Below the pieces are notes generated by a model. It saw only the letters and a list, made by a program, of their open reading frames with translations. It did no database searches and was not told the origin of the DNA. This document shows, one piece after another, positions 1 to 9,244 of a stretch of DNA of 64,000 bases (positions are counted from its first letter, which is position 1; the number at the start of each line of letters is the position of its first letter). The stretch is from assembly GCF_030412265.1 (NCBI RefSeq), contig NZ_JAUHLN010000003.1, forward strand, positions 1 through 64,000. The letters run 5' to 3'. The position numbers were made by a program, and so were the translations under genes. The stretch is from Fictibacillus terranigra (GTDB lineage Bacteria; Bacillota; Bacilli; Bacillales; Fictibacillaceae).

Positions 1-29
1 AAATTGGTTATTGTTTCCTGAGAAATAAT

Positions 30-494
<465 letters not shown>

Positions 495-511
495 GATGCG
501 GTTTGACAAAA

Positions 512-538
512 AAGAAGCTCATTGTAACTGAGCTTCTT
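512..538. terminator. Intrinsic terminator hairpin
   Basis: AAGAAGCTCA and TGAGCTTCTT form a perfect 10-bp stem with a 7-nt loop. A-rich and T-rich flanks on the two sides suggest it could work in either direction. It lies between the GntR and CotF remnants. Confidence 0.6.
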
Positions 539-539
539 A

Positions 540-755
540 AATCCGATTTGCATTGAATAAATGTATATTGACGATCCATGATATCTAACAGTTCTTGGTC
601 TTTTACATGAGGACGCAATAACATGTATTGATCGAGTGTGCTTACTGTTCCTGACAGGACTTCGTGTCAAAAACCTCATGTCCTCCATGATTCAGTTGTG
701 GGGAAATATTCCCTACATGCATATTTTGGTGCATCTGTTCCTGATTTTCCAACAT
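540..755 (-). pseudogene. CotF-like spore coat protein, frameshifted and truncated
   Basis: A good ribosome binding site (AGGAGG at about 762-767) precedes ATG at 755. The protein starts MLENQEQMHQNMHVGN, continues to NHGGHEVFDT and then hits a stop. The next frame continues VLSGTVSTLDQYMLLRPHV and KDQELLDIMDRQYTFIQ, which is the typical N-terminal half of the CotF coat-protein family. A small deletion after VFDT shifts the frame. The coding sequence then ends abruptly near 545, beside a terminator hairpin, so the C-terminal half is lost. It is a relic of a forespore/coat gene. Confidence 0.65.
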
Positions 756-837
756 TTATATCCTCCTAAAGAATTAGTCATAACAGCACCTTGTCACAAG
801 TAATCCCATCCCGTTCAGGGCATGAAAATTTGTGAAG

Positions 838-1959
838 TTAACGATGAATATCGTTTTTTTGCTTTGAACTTTTTTTTCGGTTTATAAAAAAAGCAACGAT
901 AAGAAGCAAAAGAGGTATTATCACTTGAAAAGGAAGATGGAGAATAAATGGAACCTGTCTTAACCCCTCCTGTAGATGTTCTGAAAAATTACTCGCAATC
1001 GTATTGGATAACAACAGCGTAACTATCCCAAGGGGATAAGCAAGGCTTGATGGTTTTTTGATCTTAAACAGACTTGCAGTTGCTGTTACAGTTACATAGA
1101 AAAAAAGGCCGATCTTAAAAAATCCATTAATAATCAGTGCAAGCATAAAAAATACATCTAGACGTTCCAAAAATTCTGCAATCGAGATCGATTGTACAGT
1201 TGATAGTAGGGGAAACTGTGAACGTGTCGCCAGATCCACCCCCAGCACACTAATGTTAATGGCCATAGCAATAGCAAGATTAAAGCCGCTTAAACCCAGC
1301 GCACACAAACCCGTCCATTTTAACTTTTTGGGGTTATTTAAATAGGGAAAAATCATTGCAAAAACAACAGATTCCCCAAAGGGTATAAATAGCGTTTGAG
1401 TAAGGGCAGTTTTCACCACAGGTCTAATACCTTCTTCTAGTATGGGTTTTATGTTATTCAAATCAATTAGACCAGAGGCAACGATCAAAACGAAACCCAC
1501 AGCAGCAAGAAGATACATTAAAACAAACAACAACTCTCCCGCCCTAGCCATTACTTCAATTCCTTTTCGGACTCCGTAAATTACTACAAGCATAAATAGC
1601 GTGTTGGTAATGAACAATGGTGTTTCTGGATAGGCAAAGGTGATTAACATCTCTCCAAAGTCTCGTAGTACCCTTGCGGCGAGATACGCAAAATAGAGAA
1701 TGTAAAAAAAAGCAATGCAGCGTCCTAGCCATTTCCCCATGATCCTTTGGGCATATTCTGTTGGAGGGATATCTGGATAATAGAAGTACAAGCGAAGATA
1801 GATAAAAAATAAGAAAAATCCACCCACCATCCCAATAAGAATGGCGATCCAGGCATCCTGTTTTGCTCCCATAGCAAGAGGAACTAATAAGGCACTGCCC
1901 AATTCAAATAAAAACATGAGGACAAATAGCTGGTATGAACTGATCTTCGCCTTCTCCAC
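838..1959 (-). CDS. Spore germination receptor subunit B (GerAB/GerKB family permease)
   Basis: A 373-residue integral membrane protein of the APC-superfamily spore germination permeases. It has about ten hydrophobic segments, starting with SYQLFVLMFLFELGSALLVP near the N terminus. The family forms the likely germinant-binding, channel-like subunit of Ger receptors in the inner membrane of the dormant spore. It is the third gene of an A-C-B operon, 27 nt after gerC. The length is normal for the family (about 360-370). The germinant specificity cannot be read from sequence. Confidence 0.92.
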   Translation of the reverse strand: MEKAKISSYQLFVLMFLFELGSALLVPLAMGAKQDAWIAILIGMVGGFFLFFIYLRLYFYYPDIPPTEYAQRIMGKWLGRCIAFFYILYFAYLAARVLRDFGEMLITFAYPETPLFITNTLFMLVVIYGVRKGIEVMARAGELLFVLMYLLAAVGFVLIVASGLIDLNNIKPILEEGIRPVVKTALTQTLFIPFGESVVFAMIFPYLNNPKKLKWTGLCALGLSGFNLAIAMAINISVLGVDLATRSQFPLLSTVQSISIAEFLERLDVFFMLALIINGFFKIGLFFYVTVTATASLFKIKKPSSLAYPLGIVTLLLSNTIASNFSEHLQEGLRQVPFILHLPFQVIIPLLLLIVAFFINRKKSSKQKNDIHR

Positions 1960-1986
1960 TGATTTCTCACTCCTTTGACCCGTTAT

Positions 1987-3201
1987 TTATTTTTCGAAAT
2001 TAGAAAGGAAAGGTTTATTTCGCAAACCGCTGCGTCGCACAAAGGCGTCTACCTTCACCTTCACCTTTACTTTAGGAAAGGCAGCATCATTCCAGTCGTG
2101 TTTTAGCTTCTTCCAAGCCGCCGGATCGGTTCGGTGCACCACTTCACCAAACCCAAAAATGTCCGATTTATCTTTTTGAGCGTGTTGGACAGCCCCTTGA
2201 ATCTCCTTTTGAATCTCTTTTTCCAAGGCTCTTTCTACAGCAAGAATTACATTCGGACTATTCAGATTAACCGGCACTTTTACTGCTCCAATTCCTCCCT
2301 CGGCACGGACATCTACTAACATAACAGGTACCCCTTTTTTCATAGAAGCTGAGACCTTTGTTTGTTGCCGGGTTACTTGATATGAAATCGCATCTTTTTC
2401 CTTCTTCCATAGGATATCGACATCTGTGGCTTTAATTTTATTCAGGATCCACAATGTACCACCTGCGTTTTTTCCTTCAATCCAATCGACTAACTTTCCA
2501 TCTTTAAAGACAGCTAATCCATCAGCTCGTATTGTTACCAGGGGATTGGTTTGTTGAATGTTCTGCATCGTTTTTCCAAGCGGACGATCTCCAAACAACC
2601 GGAATCCGCTTAGCACAAGCCCTTTTCCTGGAGAAATGAGGCTTTTCATCACATCTTGAAGGTTGACATCTAGAATTCTTCCCCATCTTTGTTCCGAAAA
2701 TTTCAATGTTTTTATTACTTTATTCGAAGGGATTTTATCGACAGGCGTCAATGTTTTCACAAAATCCGCGGCTTTTACGTCACGAGAAATCACAATACTG
2801 GCAGTATTCCTGAACTCTGGATCGCGATCAAAGGCGTCTATCAGTTTAAGTATTCCTTCCGTTTTTGCTAGCTTCTCGCTGATGACTAATAAGTTAGCGT
2901 GGGCATAATACATTTTACGAGATAACCTAGTCGTTGCTTTACGGCTTATTTCAACCAGATTGTCCCCTGTAACCGAAAAGGCAGTAATCGGTGGACCCTG
3001 TGCGCCACCACTTACTTGTTGTCCACCCGCCACGTTTCCGGGATTGACAATTTGAAAGGTCACAACATACCTTCCGTTTTCATTTTTATCGATTCCCAGG
3101 GCTGAAATAATCGCTAGGTCTGTTAATTCCTTTTGACTGTAGCATCCAGAGAGGAAGGCAACACTTAAGAATAAGATAAGAAATACTGTTTTACGATTCA
3201 T
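1987..3201 (-). CDS. Spore germination lipoprotein (Ger(x)C family)
   Basis: 404 residues with a lipoprotein signal: hydrophobic stretch then lipobox LSGC with Cys20. The body carries the GerC fold, with conserved segments such as ISALGIDKN and the C-terminal DAFVRRSG. GerC subunits are diacylglycerylated and anchor the receptor complex on the outer face of the spore inner membrane. The start overlaps the end of gerA by 11 nt, which implies translational coupling. Length is typical (about 370-410). Confidence 0.93.
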   Translation of the reverse strand: MNRKTVFLILFLSVAFLSGCYSQKELTDLAIISALGIDKNENGRYVVTFQIVNPGNVAGGQQVSGGAQGPPITAFSVTGDNLVEISRKATTRLSRKMYYAHANLLVISEKLAKTEGILKLIDAFDRDPEFRNTASIVISRDVKAADFVKTLTPVDKIPSNKVIKTLKFSEQRWGRILDVNLQDVMKSLISPGKGLVLSGFRLFGDRPLGKTMQNIQQTNPLVTIRADGLAVFKDGKLVDWIEGKNAGGTLWILNKIKATDVDILWKKEKDAISYQVTRQQTKVSASMKKGVPVMLVDVRAEGGIGAVKVPVNLNSPNVILAVERALEKEIQKEIQGAVQHAQKDKSDIFGFGEVVHRTDPAAWKKLKHDWNDAAFPKVKVKVKVDAFVRRSGLRNKPFLSNFEK

Positions 3202-4813
3202 TGCGGTCCCCTTGTTCCATGTCGGTATTTACTATACCGCGGCTTCGAGGAGGCTGCGGATGTTTGTTTTTCCCTTTGCGAGTACGATTCGAACTGATGA
3301 AGCTTGGTCTCCTCCATAAAGCCCACCAAGGTACACGGATGAAGGTATCACCTAACTCCGCAGGTATGACGGGGGCTATTGGTGTCATATAAGGTACACC
3401 AAAAGAACGCAACCCACATAAATGCAGGATCAACATGATAAGCCCTAGAATAACTCCATAAAAACCAAATAGTGCGGCTGCTACCATAAAGGCAAAACGA
3501 ATCAAACGGGCAGAAATGGCCATCGCAAAGGAAGGGGTCGCGAAATTGGCAATTGCCGTAATGGATACAATGATAACCATCGCTGGGGTAACAATACCAG
3601 CTTGCACCGCTGCCTGGCCGATGACTAAAGCGCCAACAATCGAGATTGCTGATCCAACCGCCCTTGGCAAACGAATACCGGCTTCCCGTAATATTTCAAA
3701 GGTTACCTCCATCATGGCCGCCTCAACAAATGCCGGAAAAGGAACTGTCTCCCTCTGTGCTGCAATTGCAATCACTAGGTTGGTTGGAATCATCTCTTGA
3801 TGGAAGGTCGTTGCCGCAACAAAAGTAGCAGGGGCTATTATTGAGATAAAGAAAATCAAGATCCGCAAGAAGCGAAGAGCGGTCGAGATATCGAAACGGG
3901 CATAATAATCTTCTACCGCTTGAAAAAACTGGATAAATATCGCTGGTGCAAGTAGTACAAACGGTGTACCATCCACAATGATAGCCACTCTTCCTTCAAG
4001 GAGGTTGCCTGCGACTGAATCCGGTCTTTCTGTATGATAAAGAGTCGGAAAGGTGGTTGAGGTCTGATCTTCAATGAGTTGTTCGATATATCCTGATTCC
4101 AGAATGCTGTCAATATCAATTGCCTTTAACCGCCTACGCACTTCATTAACGATTTTGTCATTTGCAATTCCATGGACATACACCATGGCTACCTTGGTGT
4201 TTGTCACCCTACCGATTTGCATGGACTCAACCCACAAATTAGGTGAATTAATACGCTTCCGTATCAGAGTTGTGTTGGTACTTAAAGATTCAGTGAACCC
4301 ATCTCTTGGACCCCGAACGGTTACTTGGCTCGAAGGTTCCTCAATAGCGCGTTTTTCCCCGCCTTTTGTACTAACATTCAATGCTTTTTTTACACCGTCG
4401 ACAAGAATAATAGTATTCCCTGACATTAGGGACAAAAACAGCGCATCCCATTCCTGAACCCACGTGACATGACCAAGCGAAACGACATCTTCAGCTAGTT
4501 TTTCTAAAGCTTCCTGTGGCCCTAATGCATTTAGGTCTTTACTGTTGTTCATCATCGATTCAATTAAAAAATCCTGGATAGATTGTTCGTTCACCATTCC
4601 TTCCACATACAAAACTGCTGTTGTCAATTGGGTATGAGTGCCGATTTTTTTCGTTCGAATCACAATGTCAGAACTATTTCCCGTTTTTTGATTGATGAAA
4701 TCCAGGTTCACTGCCAAAGATATGTTTAAGGGTTGGGGAAGGTTATGATTAATTCCGTCTTTTTTGTTTGGGTTGTTTTTCACTTGTTTTCCACGTTTGA
4801 AAAATGAAGGCAT
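3191..4813 (-). CDS. Spore germination receptor subunit A (GerA/GerKA family)
   Basis: 540 residues. The first 290 or so are hydrophilic. They are followed by four to six membrane segments from about residue 300 and the family signature FPAFVEAAMMEVTFEILREA near 365-385, then RLPRAVGSAISIVGALVIG. A basic, proline-rich tail follows. GerA subunits form oligomeric nutrient-gated ion channels in the spore inner membrane. A ribosome binding site (AGAAAGGATC) lies upstream of ATG 4813. First gene of the A-C-B operon. Such operons are expressed in the forespore under sigma-G, but I see no convincing sigma-G promoter here. Confidence 0.94.
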   Translation of the reverse strand: MPSFFKRGKQVKNNPNKKDGINHNLPQPLNISLAVNLDFINQKTGNSSDIVIRTKKIGTHTQLTTAVLYVEGMVNEQSIQDFLIESMMNNSKDLNALGPQEALEKLAEDVVSLGHVTWVQEWDALFLSLMSGNTIILVDGVKKALNVSTKGGEKRAIEEPSSQVTVRGPRDGFTESLSTNTTLIRKRINSPNLWVESMQIGRVTNTKVAMVYVHGIANDKIVNEVRRRLKAIDIDSILESGYIEQLIEDQTSTTFPTLYHTERPDSVAGNLLEGRVAIIVDGTPFVLLAPAIFIQFFQAVEDYYARFDISTALRFLRILIFFISIIAPATFVAATTFHQEMIPTNLVIAIAAQRETVPFPAFVEAAMMEVTFEILREAGIRLPRAVGSAISIVGALVIGQAAVQAGIVTPAMVIIVSITAIANFATPSFAMAISARLIRFAFMVAAALFGFYGVILGLIMLILHLCGLRSFGVPYMTPIAPVIPAELGDTFIRVPWWALWRRPSFISSNRTRKGKNKHPQPPRSRGIVNTDMEQGDRNES

Positions 4814-4931
4814 TAGCAGATCCTTTCTTTCTTTTTTTAAAGTTTCAGCGTAATCCTTCTCATTTATTCACTTTATCTTTTAAATAGAAAAACACATAGA
4901 AGGAAAACCTAATAGCTGGAGAGTGATAAAA

Positions 4932-5159
4932 GTGAAAATTATCTGTATCACTGTTTTGATTTTCGTGGTTTTATTAGGGTTTTCATTAGGAATGGATATT
5001 CTTGCAGGTTTTGAAATCCATACAGCAATAAAAAATGCCCTAAGTCCTTTTCGCGTGATGGAAGCTCCCGAGTTTTTTGTTTTCTTTTTATTAATTTTCT
5101 TTTTAGGATTGAATCTTGTACTATCGCCTCTTCTTCAAAAATGGAAGCAAAAAAAGTAA
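4932..5159 (+). CDS. Small two-TM membrane protein, divergent from the ger operon
   Basis: Starting at GTG 4932 the protein is about 75 residues. It has an N-terminal hydrophobic segment (IICITVLIFVVLLGFSLGM), a short polar stretch, and a second segment (FFVFFLLIFFLGLNLVL), ending in a basic tail. GGAG at 4918-4921 suits GTG 4932 better than the GTG at 4923. I do not recognise a family. Its position directly opposite gerA suggests, but does not show, a role in the spore membrane. Confidence 0.6.
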   Translation: MKIICITVLIFVVLLGFSLGMDILAGFEIHTAIKNALSPFRVMEAPEFFVFFLLIFFLGLNLVLSPLLQKWKQKK

Positions 5160-5535
5160 ACCAAGAATGCATTCCATATAAAATGTTGACAGTCTCAAAA
5201 CAAGAAAGAAAAGATGGATAACGTTGCAGCAAAACCGTTTCTTTTTTAGATCAATATTCGGTGTATAACCCCTTCGTTTCTAGGTCTTATCTCTCCCTCT
5301 ATTCGAAAAGTAAACAGTCATTGCTTAACAGGCTCTACTGAATTACAAGTGCATGTGTTTTTAACAAAACAAAAAACAGTCAGGACTGCTCCTGTCTGTT
5401 TTTTTATCTATTTTTTACATTTAGGAATGGTCTTCCACTGATCAGGTCACTTCCTCAACGTCATAATGAATTCCAAGTGTATAGATTTTTGTTTCGAACA
5501 CAAACTAACCACAAAAATGTTGAGGGGGCATATTT
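5160..5535. other. Intergenic stretch before the DUF3231 gene
   Basis: No coding sequence that I trust. Holds the terminator hairpin at 5371-5406 and presumably the promoter of the downstream gene. I see no clear promoter match. Confidence 0.5.
5371..5406 (+). terminator. Intrinsic terminator
   Basis: CAGTCAGGA and TCCTGTCTG pair around a CTGC loop, with one T-T mismatch, flanked by A6 and T7. Works best on the plus strand, ending the small membrane-protein transcript. Confidence 0.7.
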
Positions 5536-6540
5536 ATGGCTGAACACGACACTCCAATAAACTCAGCAGAAATTGCAGGGCTTTGGGGAATTTACATAAA
5601 TAATACGGCAGCGAGATGTGTGATGACTTATTTTTTAGAAAAGGTTGAAGATCCCGAAATTCGAGAAGTAATAAAACTAGGTTTTTCCCAATCCGAAAAA
5701 CAAATTCAGGATGTAAAGAAACTATTTAATGAAGTTCAACTCCCTGTACCGATTGGTTTTACAGAAGAAGATGTGTTTCCTGAAGCCCCTCGTTTATTTT
5801 CGGATCCCTTTTTCCTGCAATACCTCAATAATATGTCTATCCTTGGTATGACAGCTGGTTCATTCGCCTTAGCAACAGCCGCACACAAGGATGTTTTAAC
5901 CATACAAATCGGTGTGATTAATCAGGCCTTAGAACTGCACTTGATTGTAAAAGAACTTGCTCTTGAAAAAGGTATATTCATTCGTTCCCCCTATATCCCT
6001 TTCCCTGATACAGTAGAGTTTGCTTCTAAACAAAGCTATTTAGGAACTCTGTTTGGGAAACAACGACCATTGAATGTCATTGAAATGACTCATATATTTA
6101 ATAACATTCAAACTAATTTTATCGGTAAAAGTCTTATGTTAGGATTTGCCCAAGTTACTCAAGACCCCGAACTCAAGGCTTATTATTTAAGAGGAAAAAA
6201 CATCGCCCAAAAGCATATTACATTGTTTAGTACTATTTTAGAAAATGAAGACATTCCTGGTCCAAGATTTTGGGATACCATTGTAACGGCCGAAACCGCT
6301 GCACCTTTCTCCGACAAGCTGATGCTTTTTCATGCCTCCGCCATGTCAGCGGCCGGAATTGCAAACTATGGTGCCGGCATGGCAGCAAGTCCCCGACGTG
6401 ATATTGGATTGAAATACTCGCGCATTTTAGTGGAGGTTTCCCTTTATGCAGAAGACGGTGCGAACCTCATGATCGACAATGGCTGGTTAGAGGAACCACC
6501 TCAATCCCCCGACCGCGAACATTTAATAAAGAAAAAGTAA
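5536..6540 (+). CDS. DUF3231 family protein
   Basis: 334 residues made of two similar helical halves, each starting with a segment like SAEIAGLWGIYINNTAARC (residues 9-30) or TFSKYLIG-type helices in the second half. This duplicated four-helix layout is the DUF3231 family, common in Bacillus spore formers and distantly like CotF/ferritin-like bundles. The molecular role is unknown. A strong TGAGGGGG ribosome binding site precedes ATG 5536. Length matches the family (about 330-340). Confidence 0.8.
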   Translation: MAEHDTPINSAEIAGLWGIYINNTAARCVMTYFLEKVEDPEIREVIKLGFSQSEKQIQDVKKLFNEVQLPVPIGFTEEDVFPEAPRLFSDPFFLQYLNNMSILGMTAGSFALATAAHKDVLTIQIGVINQALELHLIVKELALEKGIFIRSPYIPFPDTVEFASKQSYLGTLFGKQRPLNVIEMTHIFNNIQTNFIGKSLMLGFAQVTQDPELKAYYLRGKNIAQKHITLFSTILENEDIPGPRFWDTIVTAETAAPFSDKLMLFHASAMSAAGIANYGAGMAASPRRDIGLKYSRILVEVSLYAEDGANLMIDNGWLEEPPQSPDREHLIKKK

Positions 6541-6632
6541 GTTCGACTGTAAAGCCCTCCATACTAACCATGGGTGACTAAATCAGAAGTCCCTTTGCAA
6601 CAATGAAGTCATGAAAGAAGGGGTAGGGTAAT

Positions 6633-7085
6633 GTGAATGATAAATGGGAGCGGCTCCTTTGGAGCGTTGCTTTGCCTGGAGTCGGCCAACTGTTAAACAA
6701 GGATTACATTAAAGGTTTTTTATTTCTGCTTTTGGAAATGATCATTAACCTTCAGGCAAACTTTAACCAAATCATCCTCCTGAGTTTTCATGGAAGAATT
6801 GAGGAAGCAATGTCCGCAACTCATTATAATTGGTTAATGTTTTATCCCTGTTTTTACTTTTTTTCCTTATGGGATGCCTATAAGAATGCAACTGACTCAT
6901 CTTCCAAATTTGCATTTTTTCCTTTTGTATTCGCTGCTTTTTCTGTAACCATCGGATTAATTTATTCCCCGGTTTTATATGTTTTCGGCAAATTGTGGGG
7001 ACCCGTATGGCTTCCTATACTTTTTCTTTTTCCTGGCTTGATGATTGGATTTATATTTCGAGGACTCGCCCGTCGGTATTTGTAA
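6633..7085 (+). CDS. Hypothetical multi-pass membrane protein
   Basis: 150 residues with four hydrophobic segments. The opening, LLWSVALPGVGQLLNKDYIKG, resembles the TM2-type motif of small membrane proteins (PGxGQhhxxxxxxG). GTG start at 6633 follows AAGGGGTAGGG. It lies about 90 nt after the DUF3231 gene and may be co-transcribed. Function unknown. Confidence 0.65.
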   Translation: MNDKWERLLWSVALPGVGQLLNKDYIKGFLFLLLEMIINLQANFNQIILLSFHGRIEEAMSATHYNWLMFYPCFYFFSLWDAYKNATDSSSKFAFFPFVFAAFSVTIGLIYSPVLYVFGKLWGPVWLPILFLFPGLMIGFIFRGLARRYL

Positions 7086-7552
7086 AGTGAAAAAAAGGAG
7101 TTCGAGGCTAAGGCTTTACTCCCCTCTATTCAGAAATTCCTTTCACTAAATCCGCCAGACTGTACCTCATTTCATTTTTACGTTTACATTTATTGCTACG
7201 CGGGCGTATCCTTTGTTCCAAGGTAAAATTAAAATGCGGAACTGTCTCTGTTCTGTGTCGTTTCATCAACAGAGAGCAAAGTGAAGAAAATTTCTCTATG
7301 TGGGAACCGAAATATGTACCGGGAGCAAATTACCCGCTCCAGTTCCCCCTCTTCATTAGCTGGAGAATATTTGGCAGTACTCTACGTTTAATTCATATAG
7401 AGTGCAGAAAAAAATCCGTTCTATTTTCCCACACCATTGATAGATTTCTTCATAGATTAATAGCAAGGCCAATCAGGGAACACCCCTCTTCGATTGGTCC
7501 CAAAAATAGGCTATATTTTTTTAAACCAAAAGCACAAGGGAGGTTGAAAGGT

Positions 7553-7816
7553 ATGGCAAATAGAAGGATGATTGCAGCAAAGCGCAATGGAAGGTGTAGT
7601 GCAGCACCACCACTCCAACCAGTAGATATTCCACCAAGAGACCCGATCGAAAGAGAACTATTGGCTCGGTTACGAGCAGAGGAAGCCGCACGAGAAGAGG
7701 CTGAACGCCAAGCAGCTCTTGCCGAAGCAGAGGCTGAACGAGCAAGGGCTGCCTTACGAGCATGCCTATGCCGCGAGAAGGAAAAGCAGCATAATCATTG
7801 TGGTTGTGATTGGTAA
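7553..7816 (+). CDS. Small Ala/Glu/Arg coiled-coil protein with Cys-rich tail
   Basis: 87 residues. The start at ATG 7553 is chosen because GGGAGG sits just upstream at 7538-7543; the open frame extends further 5' but with unlike composition. Residues 30-68 are a continuous charged helix (ELLARLRAEEAAREEAER and on). The C terminus is Cys/His-rich (ACLCREKEKQHNHCGCDW). No known family recognised. Cys-rich tails like this occur in small spore coat or crust proteins, so a spore role is a guess. Confidence 0.6.
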   Translation: MANRRMIAAKRNGRCSAAPPLQPVDIPPRDPIERELLARLRAEEAAREEAERQAALAEAEAERARAALRACLCREKEKQHNHCGCDW

Positions 7817-7869
7817 AAAGAGAAAGGGCAGAAATGCTCTTTCTCTGTATTTTTAGCTATTATTTGTGT

Positions 7870-8078
7870 CTATTCCAGCACGTTATAGGGCTTTTTCTCT
7901 TCTTCCTTCGCCTTTTGCGCCTTAATGGTCTTTTCTTTTTTCCGCTTGTTGTATTCCGCAACGGAAGGCACTTGAATCCCGAACAAGAAGAGCCGGAAAA
8001 GGCCTTATTGTTGATTAAAAAAAGATCGATCGCCGATTGTAGGTCACGAGTATCGTTTAGAATTTCCTCGGTCTGCCC
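7870..8078 (-). pseudogene. Unrecognised frameshifted gene remnant
   Basis: The minus strand shows EILNDTRDLQSAIDLFLINN in one frame (about 8001-8075). It then switches frame to QVPSVAEYNKRKKEKTIKAQ and a lysine/glutamate-rich tail ending EEEKKPYNVLE at a TAG (7870). Both halves look protein-like and have no start codon or ribosome binding site. Probably the 3' end of a decayed gene; family not recognised. Confidence 0.35.
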
Positions 8079-8100
8079 TCTGCAACAAGTTCTTGTATAA

Positions 8101-8345
8101 TTATTTTTCAGTTGCTATATTCCACATTGCAATAGAAATTCTATTCCAACTGTTAATTTGATTAATTATTAGTACAAGGTCAACCTATTCCTTTTCACTG
8201 TAATGTTTACGTATGCGATTATATACATTCATCCGGTACACGCTTATTCGGAATCAATGTCACATGTTCCGTTAACTCTAAAGCAACTTTTTCTGCATCT
8301 GTGTAAAATGTGCACTCTCTCCAAGCATTAATACAATAAACGTTG
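8101..8345 (-). pseudogene. Carboxymuconolactone decarboxylase/AhpD-family remnant
   Basis: The minus strand encodes INAWRECTFYTDAEKVALEL and TEHVTLIPNKRVPDECI, then in another frame RKHYSEKE, an in-frame TAG, and VDLVLIINQINSWNRISIA ending at TAA 8101. This is the second half of an AhpD-like alkylhydroperoxidase domain (AWRExxFYTxxERAALALTE...). The N-terminal CxxC half is missing. One nonsense codon and at least one frameshift make it non-functional. Confidence 0.65.
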
Positions 8346-8458
8346 TTCTTTGCTTTATTCTCCCGAAGTGAGAATGCCGAACCTTAAAAAAGAGACAGCA
8401 TATTGGACTTGTAAAATGAATCCAATGCCAAAAAATGGGCTACCCATGATGATCAACC

Positions 8459-8892
8459 TTATATTTTGGTTATTACGAATTGCCTGTTCTCATTTTTCAC
8501 CTGAAATAATTCGTCAAATCCTTCTTCGAAAGTGGGTATCTGTAATTTTTTTAGCGCGCTTCTAATTACCTCAGGCGGGACTTTTTGTTTTCCTTCGCGT
8601 CTATTATTCCTTTCTAAACAACTGTCAATGTCGGAATCCATAATATAACCGATGACCTTATAGTTAAATTGTTTTGATAAAGCAACGTACTTTTTTCTCA
8701 CTTCTTTCGTAAGATTCGTATTGTCCACTAAAATTTTTGCTTGGATTGGTAAGACGCGGCGAGATATAGATCTTCTCGATTCCGCGTCTTCAACATATCT
8801 AAATTAATTCTTACATGGGTATGGAAGAATTGCTCTTTGTAAAAAGTCGATTTCCCTGAGCCTTGTATACCAATGAAAAGCACACATTCCAT
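8459..8892 (-). pseudogene. AAA/P-loop kinase (PNKP-like, AAA_33) broken by a frameshift
   Basis: From ATG 8892, preceded by GGAGGGGGAGAC, the frame reads MECVLFIGIQGSGKSTFYKE with a Walker A motif (GIQGSGKST). It continues through NLDMLKTRNREDLYLAA and stops at about 8727. The rest of the domain follows in another frame: ILVDNTNLTKEVRKKYVAL, then GYIMDSDIDSCLERNNRR, and ends at 8459. The two parts fit end to end, so one single-base indel near the AAAAATTTT tract has split a normal gene of about 145 residues. The family phosphorylates small molecules or nucleic-acid ends; substrate unknown. Confidence 0.7.
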
Positions 8893-9244
8893 TGTGTCTC
8901 CCCCGCCCTCTGATTTTTTACAGAAACAATCTGTGAAGAACAGCAGAATTTTTTTCATTACCTAGGGGCTGCACACTGTCGCTATCGGCAACCGCCTATA
9001 TTGAAGTTGGACTTTATTATGGCAGATCAACATTAATACGGGTGAAATAATACATCTTATCGTGGAAGTGTGCCCCTATATTGGAATTTCAAATCCTTTG
9101 GCTTTGGTATGAAATGTACAGACATCTACTATTGCAGGTTCACTCTCACTCGTTTACGCGTTTATCAGCCCGTTTTTTCAGATCATGATACTTGTCCCTT
9201 TCTACAAACATCCGTACTGAATATAGTAAATTGAAAGGGGCAGT

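Noticed and set aside
7810-8100. Plus-strand 96-codon frame rich in Leu/Phe
   Set aside because: Overlaps two minus-strand relics and lacks a ribosome binding site.
8959-9090. Inverted repeat TAGGGGC...ACAC / GTGT-GCCCCTA flanking about 100 nt
   Set aside because: Looks like possible ends of a small mobile element, but the arms are imperfect, no target-site duplication is visible and there is no coding content.
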